A stretch of 64,000 nucleotides of DNA from Planctomycetota bacterium (GTDB taxonomy: Bacteria; Planctomycetota; UBA8742; UBA2392): NCBI GenBank assembly GCA_022071975.1, contig JAJVIO010000073.1, forward strand, positions 1 to 64,000. The letters are read 5' to 3'. The position numbers and the translations under genes are program-made. Below the pieces are notes generated by a model, which saw only the letters and a program-made list of their open reading frames with translations, ran no database searches and had not been told where the DNA came from. Shown piece after piece: positions 47,893 to 57,424 of this stretch. Numbering within the stretch: the stretch's first letter is position 1; each line of letters opens with the position of its first letter.

Positions 47893-48653
47893 GTCAATCT
47901 AAGCGACTTCAGCAGAGCATCCACTTCGTCTCGCACCGTCGGATGCTCGGGCAGCGAGGTCGCATCGCGAGCCTTCTCAAGCTCCGTTACCAGCCTGTCG
48001 TATTCGCGCTCATGGAACGCCAAATCCGCGCCTTCCAACTTGCCTTTCTCTGCGCCATGCAGTTTGCGCTGGATCAATTCGGGCAGGTAGGGCAGCCGGA
48101 ACACCTCGTTCAACCTCAGCAGGTTCGCCTCCAGTTCGCCGCTGCGCATCAGGTGGATGCCCGTAAGCAACACCCGGTAGATGTACAGCAGCGGCTTCGC
48201 CCTGCGCGGCTCCTCCTTGCGCCACAGCTTCATCTGACCGGCCGCGAAGCCAAGGTAGTGGTGCGCGTGGTGTTTGGTGAAGCAGCCCGGGGCGAGTGCG
48301 CACAGCTCGGCATGCGCGGGCGTGGTATGCACCACCAGCGGGGAAAGCAACTGTTCCAGGACGTAGCCGTTGGGCTTGACCAGCAGGCGCAGGAACTTGC
48401 GGACGTCGTGGGTGACCAGGTCGAGCTCGATGCCGTCTACCACCTCCATGCGCTCGATGGTCTCGTCGGGTTCATCGAGGCCAAGCACGGCGTCCAGCGG
48501 CAGGATGTGTGCGCCTCGCAGGTCCCAGTCCGAATCGGGCGACGGGAAGCCGTACAGGTGTGCGCCGCTGACCGTTGCGAACAGCAGCGGGTGTGGGTGG
48601 GAATCCGCAATTCGCTGGAGGCGCGCCAGGTCAGTGTTCGAAAGCTCGGTCAT
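47889..48653 (-). CDS. nucleotidyltransferase-superfamily protein (COG3541/YcgL/RlaP-like)
   Basis: FATVSGAHLYGFPSPDSDWDLRGAHILPLDAVLGL. Confidence 0.75.
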   Translation of the reverse strand: MTELSNTDLARLQRIADSHPHPLLFATVSGAHLYGFPSPDSDWDLRGAHILPLDAVLGLDEPDETIERMEVVDGIELDLVTHDVRKFLRLLVKPNGYVLEQLLSPLVVHTTPAHAELCALAPGCFTKHHAHHYLGFAAGQMKLWRKEEPRRAKPLLYIYRVLLTGIHLMRSGELEANLLRLNEVFRLPYLPELIQRKLHGAEKGKLEGADLAFHEREYDRLVTELEKARDATSLPEHPTVRDEVDALLKSLRLT

Positions 48654-49585
48654 GCTCGTCCCTCGGCCGCTGTACGCCGGGCCCGGACCAAGAAGGCGTT
48701 GGCGGCGTGGTAGTCGGGTCGCTCAGGCAGTTCGGTCTGCGCGAAGGCGGCATCGAACTGTGTGTGCAGCGCAATGCGCCAGGCGTTCACTTCGTCCCAC
48801 GCCTCCTCGCCGCGCTTGATGGCGAGCAAGCGATCGCGGTGCTCGCCAACGTCCACAAGAACGGCCCGATGTTGCAGCAGGTGGATGCCGGACAGCAGCA
48901 TGCGCACGAGGTGCATGGCGTGCTTCCACTTGATTTCGCCGCTGTTGCGCAGGTCTTGCTCCAGCTTCTTGAACTGGGAGAGCACGTAACCGTTGTAGGT
49001 CTGGTAAGCCAGCTTGCTCAGGAACATCTCGCGCATCGCCAGCAGCTCATGAGCCAGCGGTGATGCGTGTCGCACCAGCGGCGTGTACAGGCATTCCAGA
49101 ATGTTCGGGTTGGCCTTGAGCGCCAGTTGCAGAAACTTCTGCAACTCCCAGTAACACTCCTCGTTCTGCTTGTCCTCAAGCTGCTCGGGTACGCCGAACA
49201 GCGACCACTGCAGTTCTGCGGGTGCAAGGTAAATGCCCCGCAGGTCCGTGTCGGAAGCTTCGCCGGATAGCCCGTATGCGCGCGAACCCACCACGCAGCG
49301 GTAGATCACGTGCTGGAACAAGTCGTAGTCGGCCAGCACGTTGTCGTGTTCACCGGCGACATCCTCCTTGTGCGCCCGCAGGATGCGATATTCACCGCGT
49401 TGCAACGCCACGATCGAGCCGTCGGCAAGCCGCACACGATATGCGTGGGTGGCATCCATGGGCGATTCCACGATGATGCCGACCGTGCCGACGGCGCAGA
49501 TCTGCTCGCCGTTGCGTACCACGTCGCGCAGTGAAACCACGCGCGTGCCCTGGGGCAGGATCAAGTTGGGATTCTCGGCCATCAT
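48650..49585 (-). CDS. nucleotidyltransferase-superfamily protein (COG3541/RlaP-like) with N-terminal beta-barrel-like extension
   Basis: YRCVVGSRAYGLSGEASDTDLRGIYLAPAELQWSLFG GS-x-DxD core; 4-bp overlap with next gene. Confidence 0.78.
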   Translation of the reverse strand: MMAENPNLILPQGTRVVSLRDVVRNGEQICAVGTVGIIVESPMDATHAYRVRLADGSIVALQRGEYRILRAHKEDVAGEHDNVLADYDLFQHVIYRCVVGSRAYGLSGEASDTDLRGIYLAPAELQWSLFGVPEQLEDKQNEECYWELQKFLQLALKANPNILECLYTPLVRHASPLAHELLAMREMFLSKLAYQTYNGYVLSQFKKLEQDLRNSGEIKWKHAMHLVRMLLSGIHLLQHRAVLVDVGEHRDRLLAIKRGEEAWDEVNAWRIALHTQFDAAFAQTELPERPDYHAANAFLVRARRTAAEGRA

Positions 49586-49703
49586 CGAAGTCTAACGCAC
49601 GGGCGTTGCGCGGCCAGTCTCGCGGTTCGGGGACACGCGGCTGCGTGTCCCTACGAGGTGCGGCGGCTTGGGCGTGGGGCGGGCAGGATGCGCATGCCAC
49701 TAA

Positions 49704-50486
49704 CTACTTCAGCTGCTTCAGGCGCTCCTGGGCTGCGGCTCTTACATCTGCATCTTCGGTTTGCTCGGCGGCCTTTTGGTACCACTGGCGGGCCTGGTTC
49801 AGGTCCTGCTTGGTCCCGCGGCCGTCGCGGTTCAGGTCGCCCATGGCTAGCAGGCTGGCGGGGTGGCCGGCCGCCGCGCCGCGCTCGAACCAGTAGTGGG
49901 CGTCCTCGTCGTTCTGCTGCACGCCGTCGCCCTCGAGGTGCATCACGCCCAGGTAGTAGCAGGCGCCCGCCACGCCTTCGGCGCCGGCATCCTTGAACCA
50001 CACGGCCGCCTTCTCATGATCCACGGGCGTGGCGATGCCCTCGTAGTGGAACAATCCGAGGCGGTAGGCCGCTTCCGGGTTGCCGGTGCCGGCCCAGCGT
50101 TGCAGCCAGGTAAGCGCCCTGGCGTCGCTCTGGCCCACGCCCTTGCCGTAGAAGTAGAGCTGCCAGATGTACGCCAGCGCGTCGGGCTGCCCCTGCGCGG
50201 CGGCTTTCTCGACCCAGGGCGCGGCCTGCTCGAAATCGCGCGGCAGGGCGCGGTCGCCGGTCATGTACCACAGGCCGATCTCGAACTGCGCCTCGGGATG
50301 GCCGCGCTCGGCCGCGGAGCGAAGGTGCCGCAGCGCTTCGTCAAGCTGGTTGGTGTCGCGCAACTCGATGCCGCGTTGCCAGGCCTGCTCGGGCGTGAGC
50401 TGGTCGTACTCGCTCGGCTGCTGCACAGGCGCGGGCGGCGTAGCGCAGCCGGCCAGACACAGCAACAGGATGATCGGAACTCGCAT
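49704..50486 (-). CDS. Sel1-repeat lipoprotein
   Basis: LLLCLAGCATPP lipobox; repeats AAERGHPEAQFEIGLWYMTGD, AGAEGVAGACYYLGVMHLEGDGV, GAAAGHPASLLAMGDLNRDGRG. Confidence 0.9.
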   Translation of the reverse strand: MRVPIILLLCLAGCATPPAPVQQPSEYDQLTPEQAWQRGIELRDTNQLDEALRHLRSAAERGHPEAQFEIGLWYMTGDRALPRDFEQAAPWVEKAAAQGQPDALAYIWQLYFYGKGVGQSDARALTWLQRWAGTGNPEAAYRLGLFHYEGIATPVDHEKAAVWFKDAGAEGVAGACYYLGVMHLEGDGVQQNDEDAHYWFERGAAAGHPASLLAMGDLNRDGRGTKQDLNQARQWYQKAAEQTEDADVRAAAQERLKQLK

Positions 50487-50574
50487 GGCGTGCTCAAGGG
50501 GCCGCCGCGGGGAGGGGCAGTTTAACACTCCGTCAACCAAGTCCTATGACAATTGCAGGTTTCGAACGACGTGC

Positions 50575-50643
50575 TAACCGCTAAGGGCCGCAAAGGACCG
50601 CTAAGTCTTGAACTTCGCGGCCCTTGGCGGTGCTTCGCGGTTG
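50575..50643. repeat. imperfect inverted repeat, CCACGAAGG-like 10-bp-unit family
   Basis: AACCGCTAAGGGCCGCAAAGGACCGCTAAG / CTTCGCGGCCCTTGGCGGTGCTTCGCGGTT. Confidence 0.8.
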
Positions 50644-50712
50644 CATTTCAAGCCGGCCGGAAAACAGAAGCCCGCCGGTCTTGCGAACGGCGGGCCCTGG
50701 TTCCGGCTTCGG

Positions 50713-51528
50713 CTACTTGCGCTTGAGTTCCTTGCGGATCTCGTTGGCGCGTTCCTTGAGTGCGCCGATCTTCTTCTCCAGCTGCTGGCTTTCACGCTTG
50801 CTGTCGGTGTCTTCCATGCGCTCCTTCAGTTCGCCGATCTCTTCCTCGATGCGCTTCAGCTCGCTCTCCAGATCATTGGCGCGGTCATCGGGGCGAGGCT
50901 CCTTGTCGCCCTTGGGTTGCTTGCGATCTTCCTTGCGCTCATCCTTGCCCATTTTCTCCAGCGCGCCTTCCAGCTCTTCGATCGCCTGCTTGATGCGCTC
51001 GCGCCGCTCGCCTTCGCTGTCCTTCAGGCGCTTGCGCAGGTTCTCGAGCTGCTGCTGGATCTGCTCACGGCCGGGGCGCGGCATTTCGCGCTCCTCCATG
51101 CCGGGCATGCGCGGCATTTCGCGCCGCTCCATCCCCGGGCGCGGAACAGGCACCCAGATGGGACCTTCCTTGCCCTTGGTCAGCATGAAGGTTTCGCCGG
51201 TGGCGGTGTTCAGCAGCAGGGCCATATCGCCGTGGCTGATCAGCTGCCAGGTGCCGGGCTGGGGTTGCATGCGCATCATCGGCATGTCGGGGGCCTGCTG
51301 GCGCTGTTGAGGTTGCCGCTGCTGCGCCTGGCGCTGTACGTACCAGCTGCCGTCTTCGGCCTGCGCTACTTCGACGACCTCGGTGTCTTCTTCGAGTTCG
51401 ATTACCTTCTCGATGCGCTCCACTTCGCGCTCACGTTCGCGCCGCGCGTCCTGGGCGTCGGGCACGCTGATTGCGCCCACCACGCCGGTAATCACGATCG
51501 CCGCAATGGCTACCATCAGTTTCTGCAT
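50713..51528 (-). CDS. membrane-anchored or secreted charged coiled-coil protein
   Basis: MQKLMVAIAAIVITGVVGAIS; long K/E/R-rich heptad helix at C-terminus. Confidence 0.7.
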   Translation of the reverse strand: MQKLMVAIAAIVITGVVGAISVPDAQDARREREREVERIEKVIELEEDTEVVEVAQAEDGSWYVQRQAQQRQPQQRQQAPDMPMMRMQPQPGTWQLISHGDMALLLNTATGETFMLTKGKEGPIWVPVPRPGMERREMPRMPGMEEREMPRPGREQIQQQLENLRKRLKDSEGERRERIKQAIEELEGALEKMGKDERKEDRKQPKGDKEPRPDDRANDLESELKRIEEEIGELKERMEDTDSKRESQQLEKKIGALKERANEIRKELKRK

Positions 51529-51676
51529 GGGAATGGCCTCCGTAGAATTTGTTGTTTCCTTATTTATTACGCCTGTTGCGGCGCTCCGTAACGCGAATTC
51601 CGGCCAATTCGCGGATCGGTTGGTATAAGCTTGAACGGCCGAAGACGTCGGCCCATTGCACAGGATCCGCAGCGCC

Positions 51677-53209
51677 ATGGCAGAGCCCCCGTACGCCGAG
51701 ACTTATCACCGCCTCACCAAGTACCACCCGTCCACCATCGGGCAGGGCCATCACATCGACTGGAACCACCCGCCGGAGCAGTTCAAGGATTTCGCCGGCG
51801 CCCCGCGCTTCGACCTGCGGCCGTACCTTCCCACCGGCGAAACCGAGGAATGGCAGGCGCTCGCCGGCCTGAAAGACCCGGACGGCCCCTTCAGCCTGCC
51901 CCAGCTTTCCAAGCTGCTGTTCGCCACCAACGGCGTCACCGCCATGGCCGTGGGCGGCGGCCAGAAGATGTACTTCCGCGCGGCACCCAGCGCCGGCGCG
52001 CTCTACCCGACCGACCTGTACCTGCTGGTGCGCGGCCACGCCGACCTGCCCGACGGCGTGTTCTATTACCATGTGCGCGACCACGCGCTGCTTGAGGTCT
52101 ACCCCAAGGGCCTCGCGCCCGAAGGGGCGGAATTGTTCAAGCGCCTCTCGGAAGCCTGCTTCGGCGACGCCGCCGCGGCCGAGGCCAAGGTCGCCATCGT
52201 CGCCACGGCCGTGTTCTGGCGCTCAAGCTGGCGCTACGGCGACCGCGCCTACCGGCGCTGCCTGCTGGATACGGGCCACGTGCTGGGAAACCTGGATATC
52301 GTCGCACCGCGCCTGGGCCTGGGTGTCAGTGCCGTGGGCGGCTTTGTGGACCACGAAGTCGCGGAGCTGCTGGCGATTCCTGAAGACAAAGAAGGCGTGC
52401 TGGCGGTGCTGCCGCTGCATGAGCTGGGTACGGCGAGCCGGCCGGGCCCGTCTGCCCGCGCCTCCAGCGACGTTGAGCCCGCGCCCACGGACGACGCGAT
52501 TCTCGGCATCCACGCCGCCAGCGCCATCACGCGCGACAAGGCCGCCAGCGCCAAGGCCCATGCCGAGGACGGCGACGACTTCATGCTCGACCCGAAGTAC
52601 GCGTTCGCGGCAGGCACAAAGTTGAAGACCAGCGGCGAAGACCTGAGCGAAGAAATCGAAATCGCCATCCTGCGCCGCCGCAGTACCCGCGTGCTGAACC
52701 GCGAGCCCCTGAAACTCGCCGAGCTGGCGGACCTGCTGGCGTTCGCTTACCGGCCGGACCTGCGCCTGCCCCACGAGCAGCTGCCCGCCTACTTCGACAC
52801 GTCGCTGCTGGAAACCTTCGTGGTGGTCAACAGCGTGGAGGGGCTGGAGCCCGGGGTGTACTACTTCGCGCCCGGTTTCATGGAACTGCTCAGCATCCGG
52901 CGCGGCAGCGTGCGCAACGAGATCTTCCATCTGGCGCTCGGGCAGGAGCTGGCCCGTGACGCCTCGGCCGTGGTGGTGCACACCGCGGACCTTGAGGCGG
53001 CCACCAAGAAGTACGGCAGCCGCGCCTATCGTTACCTGCACCTGGATGCGGGGCATATCGGCGAGCGGCTGAACATCGCGGCGATCCGCCTGGGGCTGGG
53101 GGTTTCGGGCATCGGCGGATTCTTCGACGACGAGGTGAACGAGCTGCTGAACATCCCGGGCAAGGAATTGTGCGTCTACATCACCTGCCTGGGTCGGCCC
53201 GCGCCGTAA
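51677..53209 (+). CDS. SagB/ThcOx-type protein with two nitroreductase-like domains
   Basis: YFRAAPSAGALYPTDLYLLV, CLLDTGHVLGNLDIVAPRLGLGVSAVGGF and second half RRRSTRVLNREPLKLAELADLL..., LHLDAGHIGERLNIAAIRLGLGVSGIGGFFDDEVNELL. Confidence 0.88.
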   Translation: MAEPPYAETYHRLTKYHPSTIGQGHHIDWNHPPEQFKDFAGAPRFDLRPYLPTGETEEWQALAGLKDPDGPFSLPQLSKLLFATNGVTAMAVGGGQKMYFRAAPSAGALYPTDLYLLVRGHADLPDGVFYYHVRDHALLEVYPKGLAPEGAELFKRLSEACFGDAAAAEAKVAIVATAVFWRSSWRYGDRAYRRCLLDTGHVLGNLDIVAPRLGLGVSAVGGFVDHEVAELLAIPEDKEGVLAVLPLHELGTASRPGPSARASSDVEPAPTDDAILGIHAASAITRDKAASAKAHAEDGDDFMLDPKYAFAAGTKLKTSGEDLSEEIEIAILRRRSTRVLNREPLKLAELADLLAFAYRPDLRLPHEQLPAYFDTSLLETFVVVNSVEGLEPGVYYFAPGFMELLSIRRGSVRNEIFHLALGQELARDASAVVVHTADLEAATKKYGSRAYRYLHLDAGHIGERLNIAAIRLGLGVSGIGGFFDDEVNELLNIPGKELCVYITCLGRPAP

Positions 53210-53226
53210 CCGGACTGAAATTGATT

Positions 53227-53308
53227 AACCACGAAGGACCACCAAGGGCCACGAAGAAGTGCCCGAGGACTGTCAGCGCTTCGTGGTCCTTCGCGGCCCT
53301 TCGTGGTT
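53227..53308. repeat. inverted repeat of CCACGAAGGN 10-bp units
   Basis: AACCACGAAGGACCACCAAGGGCCACGAAG / CTTCGTGGTCCTTCGCGGCCCTTCGTGGTT. Confidence 0.9.
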
Positions 53309-53441
53309 CACACGTAGTTGTCTTTCGAGTATGGGATATGCTGTGAGCTGTAGCCGCCAGCCGGGTCCAGCCATCCCGCCGGATTGCGGGACTGCATCGT
53401 GACTCGCCGGTTGTTTCCTCGCAGGAACTGAAGGCTGAACC

Positions 53442-54752
53442 ATGATCGCGACTGCCGTCAAACTCAAACCCATCCGCAGCAAACAGCTGCACGAGGTGCG
53501 CCATGAGGGCGTGCTGGGCTGCGGCATGCGGCTGATCTTCGCGCCGCGCGCGGGCTTTACCAAGAAGATCGCCTTCGTGGTCGCCAACTACGGAAGCACC
53601 GACAGCAGCTGGCTGCACAAAGGCAGGCGCGTCAGCGTGCCCGACGGCATCGCGCACTTCCTTGAGCACCAGATGTTCAAGAAATCCCACGGCGACCTGA
53701 GCGACGTGTTCACCGCCCGCGGCGCCTACGTCAACGCCCACACCAGCCACACCCAGACCGCCTACTACTTCGAGTGCACGGAGAATTTCGAGCAGAACCT
53801 CGACACACTGCTCGAGCTCGCGCTCACGCCCTACTTCGACAAGAAACTCGTAGACACCGAGCGCGACATCATCATCCAGGAAATCAACCAGTACCGCGAC
53901 CACCCCGGCTGGGTCGGCTTCCAGCAGTTGCTTGAAGGCCTGTACGCCAAACACCCCCTGCGCATCGACATCGCCGGCACGGCCGAGACCGTCAGCGCCG
54001 TCACGCCGCAACTGCTCGAGCTCTGCCACGGCACCTTCTACCACCCGCACAACCTGACCCTGGTGATCACCGGCGACTTCGAGCCCGCGCAGGTCGCGGC
54101 CACGGCCGACGAGCTGGCCGAAAAGTGGGCCCCCGCCACGCCCGCCCCGCGCTTTGAGCGCGTACGGCCGGTTGAGCCGAAGAAGGTCGCGAAACACAAG
54201 GCCGTGCGGCGCATGTTCATCTCGCGCCCCCGCCTGCTGCTGGGTTTCAAAGACGCCAATCAGCCGCTCGGCGACGCGCTTACCATGCGCGACGTGCTGT
54301 CTTCGCTGGCGCTGGACGCCCTGTTCAGCAAGGAAAGCGAAGCCTACGAGCAACTGTACGAGCAGCGCCTGATCACGCCCGACTTCGGCGCCGGCTACCA
54401 GGCCGAGCAGGGCTTCGGCTACGCGGTGATCGGCGGCGAAACGCCCGACGCCGCAAAGCTTGAGGCCGCGGTGCTGAAGGTGCTGCGCCAGGCGCGCAAG
54501 CGGGGCATCGACCCGGAAGTGCTGGAGCGCAAGCGCCGCAAATACCTGGGCCGCTTCCTGCGCGCCTTCAACGAGCCGGAAGGCACGGCCTACGCCTACA
54601 TCGGCGCGCTCAGCCAGGGCAGCGAGCTGTTCGACGTGCCCGGCCTGATCGAGCAGGTGACCGTGAAGCAGGTGAATCAGCGAATCCGCGAGCTGCTGAC
54701 GCCTGACAACTACACGGCCAGCGTGTTGCTGCCGCAGGAGCCCGGTGCGTAA
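53442..54752 (+). CDS. M16-family metallopeptidase (YmfH-like)
   Basis: GIAHFLEHQMFKK HxxEH zinc motif; downstream E in TERDIIIQEINQY; two M16 halves. Confidence 0.92.
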   Translation: MIATAVKLKPIRSKQLHEVRHEGVLGCGMRLIFAPRAGFTKKIAFVVANYGSTDSSWLHKGRRVSVPDGIAHFLEHQMFKKSHGDLSDVFTARGAYVNAHTSHTQTAYYFECTENFEQNLDTLLELALTPYFDKKLVDTERDIIIQEINQYRDHPGWVGFQQLLEGLYAKHPLRIDIAGTAETVSAVTPQLLELCHGTFYHPHNLTLVITGDFEPAQVAATADELAEKWAPATPAPRFERVRPVEPKKVAKHKAVRRMFISRPRLLLGFKDANQPLGDALTMRDVLSSLALDALFSKESEAYEQLYEQRLITPDFGAGYQAEQGFGYAVIGGETPDAAKLEAAVLKVLRQARKRGIDPEVLERKRRKYLGRFLRAFNEPEGTAYAYIGALSQGSELFDVPGLIEQVTVKQVNQRIRELLTPDNYTASVLLPQEPGA

Positions 54753-54811
54753 GCTCCGGGCATCAGCAGTGTGAGCGGGCAGCCTGCAGACAGCAGCCAT
54801 CAACGCGTTGA

Positions 54812-55198
54812 TTAACGCTTGCTCTTGATGGACGTTTTGCGTCCCGATGCCCGCCGCTGACGCGCCGGGCTACGCTTGGCCGGGCGGCCCGCGATCTTCA
54901 CGGAATGCTGCGACCACTCCGCGAGCCGGGCCCGGTCCTCCAGCACGTCGGCCGGCACGCTCCAGTAGCCGTTCATGACGTGGCCCTGCCAGGGCTCGAA
55001 GGCGTGGCTGCCGGCCTGCTCGAACCTTGGCCGGTTGTCGTCGTCCACCTTCAGGAACAGCTCGTCGTCGGAAACCAGCGCGAAGAAACGGCCCTGAAGG
55101 TAAATCCCCGCGCCGCCGAACATCTTGCGGCTCTGCACCTCGCCCATCTCACTGAACTGGTCGCGTACGTATTCGAGGAATTGTTCGCTGACGGCCAT
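54812..55198 (-). CDS. TfoX N-terminal domain protein
   Basis: [43 protein letters not shown]. Confidence 0.9.
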   Translation of the reverse strand: MAVSEQFLEYVRDQFSEMGEVQSRKMFGGAGIYLQGRFFALVSDDELFLKVDDDNRPRFEQAGSHAFEPWQGHVMNGYWSVPADVLEDRARLAEWSQHSVKIAGRPAKRSPARQRRASGRKTSIKSKR

Positions 55199-55250
55199 GG
55201 TTTCCACTTCACACCAGTATAGGTTGGAACGCGACAAACGAGAGCCGAAC

Positions 55251-57329
55251 ATGACCGAACACAAAGCCAACGCCCTGATCCACGAATCCAGCCCCTACCT
55301 GCTCCAGCACGCCCACAACCCCGTGGACTGGATGCCCTGGGGCGAGGCCGCGTTCGACAAGGCCCGCAGCGAGGACAAGCTGGTGTTCCTGAGCATCGGC
55401 TACGCCACCTGCCACTGGTGCCACGTGATGGAGCGCGAAAGTTTCGAGAACGAGCGCATCGCCGAATACCTCAACCAGCACTTCGTCAGCATCAAGGTCG
55501 ACCGCGAAGAGCGCCCGGACATCGACGCCGTCTACATGGCCGTCACACAGGCCCTCAACGACGGGCGCGGCGGCTGGCCCATGAGCCTGTTCCTGACGCC
55601 CGACCGCAAGCCCATCACGGCCGGCACCTACTTTCCGCCCGAGGACCGCTTCGGGCGCGCGGGTTTCCTGAGCGTGCTGAAGCGCATGGTTGAGCTGTGG
55701 GGCGGCGAGCGCGAAAAGCTGGCGCAGCAGGCGGCCGAGATCACCGACTGGCTGCACAAGCAGGGCGCGCCCGAGGGTTCCGGCGAGTTGACCGACGCGC
55801 CCCTGGACGAGAACTACGCAACGCTGAAGCTGACCTTCGACGAGCGCTACGGCGGCTTCGAGAAGGCGCCGAAATTCCCCACGCCGCACCGCCTGCAGGC
55901 CCTGATGCGCCGCCACGCCCAGACCGGCGACCCGGAGCCTTTGCGCCTGGCCGAGTTCACGCTGGAGTGCATGGCGGCAGGCGGCATCCATGACCAGCTG
56001 GGCGGCGGCTTTCACCGCTACTCAACGGACCGCGAGTGGCTGACCCCGCACTTCGAAAAGATGCTCTACGACCAGGCCCTGCTGCTGGAGGCATATCTGG
56101 ACGCCTTCCAGCTGACGGGCAACAAGCTGTATTCCGAGACCGCCCACAGCATCTGTGGCTACGTGCTGCGCGACCTGCGCGACGAGGCGGGCGGCTTTCA
56201 CTCGGCCGAAGACGCCGACAGCGAAGGCGAAGAGGGCAAGTTTTACGTCTGGACCTTCAACGAGCTGCGCGAGGTGCTGGGCAAAGACGCCGACCTGGCG
56301 GGCTTCGTGTGGGGCTGCGTCGAGGCCGGCAACTACTTTGACGAAGCCAGCCATGAGCGCACCGGCGCCAACATCCTGCACCTGCCGCGCAGCGTTGCCG
56401 ACAGCGCCAAGGCCCGCGGCCTCGAGCCCGAGGCCCTGCAGCGCCGGATGTTCGAATGGCGCGGCAAGCTGTTCGACCGGCGCGGCACCCGCGTGCGACC
56501 CCTGCTGGACGACAAGGTGCTGGCCGACTGGAACGGCCTGATGATCGGCGCCATGGCCCGTGCGGGAGCATTGCTGGGCGAGCCGCGCTACCTGCAGGCC
56601 GCGCGGGAGGCGGCCGACTTCGTGCTCACGAAGATGACGCGCGACGGCCGCCTGCTGCACCGATATCGCAAGGGCACGGCCGGCATTCCCGCCTTCGCCG
56701 AGGATTACGCCTTCATGGCGGGCGGCCTGCTGCAGCTTTACCAGGCCGACTTCAACCCGCACTGGCTGGCCGAGGCCGACCGCCTGGGCGCGGAGCTGAT
56801 CCGCCTGTTCCAGCGCGACAACGGCCTGCTGTACACCCAGGCCAGCGACGACCCGGACGCCATGATCGCGCCTAACAGTAATTTGTTCGACGGCGCGATT
56901 CCCAGCGCCAACTCGGCGGGGGCCTACGCATTGGTGCGGCTGGGGGCGCTGCTCCAGAAGCAGCAGTACACCGACGCGGCCGCGAAGATTCTGAAGGGCC
57001 TGGGCGGGCGGCTGAAGGAGATGCCCGTGGCCCACAACTACGCGCTGCTGGCGCTGGAGTGGCTGGTGCTGCCGGTGCGCGAGGTGGTGGTGGCCGGCAC
57101 GCGCGAGCAGGCGGTGCCTATGCTGGAGCTGCTGCACGCCCGCTTTCTACCCCGGACTGTAGTCGCGCTACACGAGCCGGGCGAAGCAGGCGAGCCGATC
57201 CGCAAGCTCGTGCCGTTCTTGACCGGTCAAGGGCCCGTGGAAGGCAAAGCAGCCGCCTACGTGTGCCAGAACTACACCTGCCAGGCCCCGGTCACGGATT
57301 CAGAGAAGCTGAAAGCCGCGCTGGAATAA
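55251..57329 (+). CDS. thioredoxin-domain / YyaL (SSP411-like) protein
   Basis: [70 protein letters not shown]. Confidence 0.95.
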   Translation: MTEHKANALIHESSPYLLQHAHNPVDWMPWGEAAFDKARSEDKLVFLSIGYATCHWCHVMERESFENERIAEYLNQHFVSIKVDREERPDIDAVYMAVTQALNDGRGGWPMSLFLTPDRKPITAGTYFPPEDRFGRAGFLSVLKRMVELWGGEREKLAQQAAEITDWLHKQGAPEGSGELTDAPLDENYATLKLTFDERYGGFEKAPKFPTPHRLQALMRRHAQTGDPEPLRLAEFTLECMAAGGIHDQLGGGFHRYSTDREWLTPHFEKMLYDQALLLEAYLDAFQLTGNKLYSETAHSICGYVLRDLRDEAGGFHSAEDADSEGEEGKFYVWTFNELREVLGKDADLAGFVWGCVEAGNYFDEASHERTGANILHLPRSVADSAKARGLEPEALQRRMFEWRGKLFDRRGTRVRPLLDDKVLADWNGLMIGAMARAGALLGEPRYLQAAREAADFVLTKMTRDGRLLHRYRKGTAGIPAFAEDYAFMAGGLLQLYQADFNPHWLAEADRLGAELIRLFQRDNGLLYTQASDDPDAMIAPNSNLFDGAIPSANSAGAYALVRLGALLQKQQYTDAAAKILKGLGGRLKEMPVAHNYALLALEWLVLPVREVVVAGTREQAVPMLELLHARFLPRTVVALHEPGEAGEPIRKLVPFLTGQGPVEGKAAAYVCQNYTCQAPVTDSEKLKAALE

Positions 57330-57335
57330 CCATAA

Positions 57336-57423
57336 CCAAAGCCCGGGGTGCAAACCCCGGGCAGATTAGGGTGGACATGCCAGCACTGGCTGACACGCCC
57401 GGGATTGGCATCCCGGGCTTTGG
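57336..57423. terminator. bidirectional palindromic spacer between convergent genes
   Basis: CCAAAGCCCGGG...CCCGGGCTTTGG outer arms with internal hairpins. Confidence 0.6.
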
Positions 57424-57424
57424 C

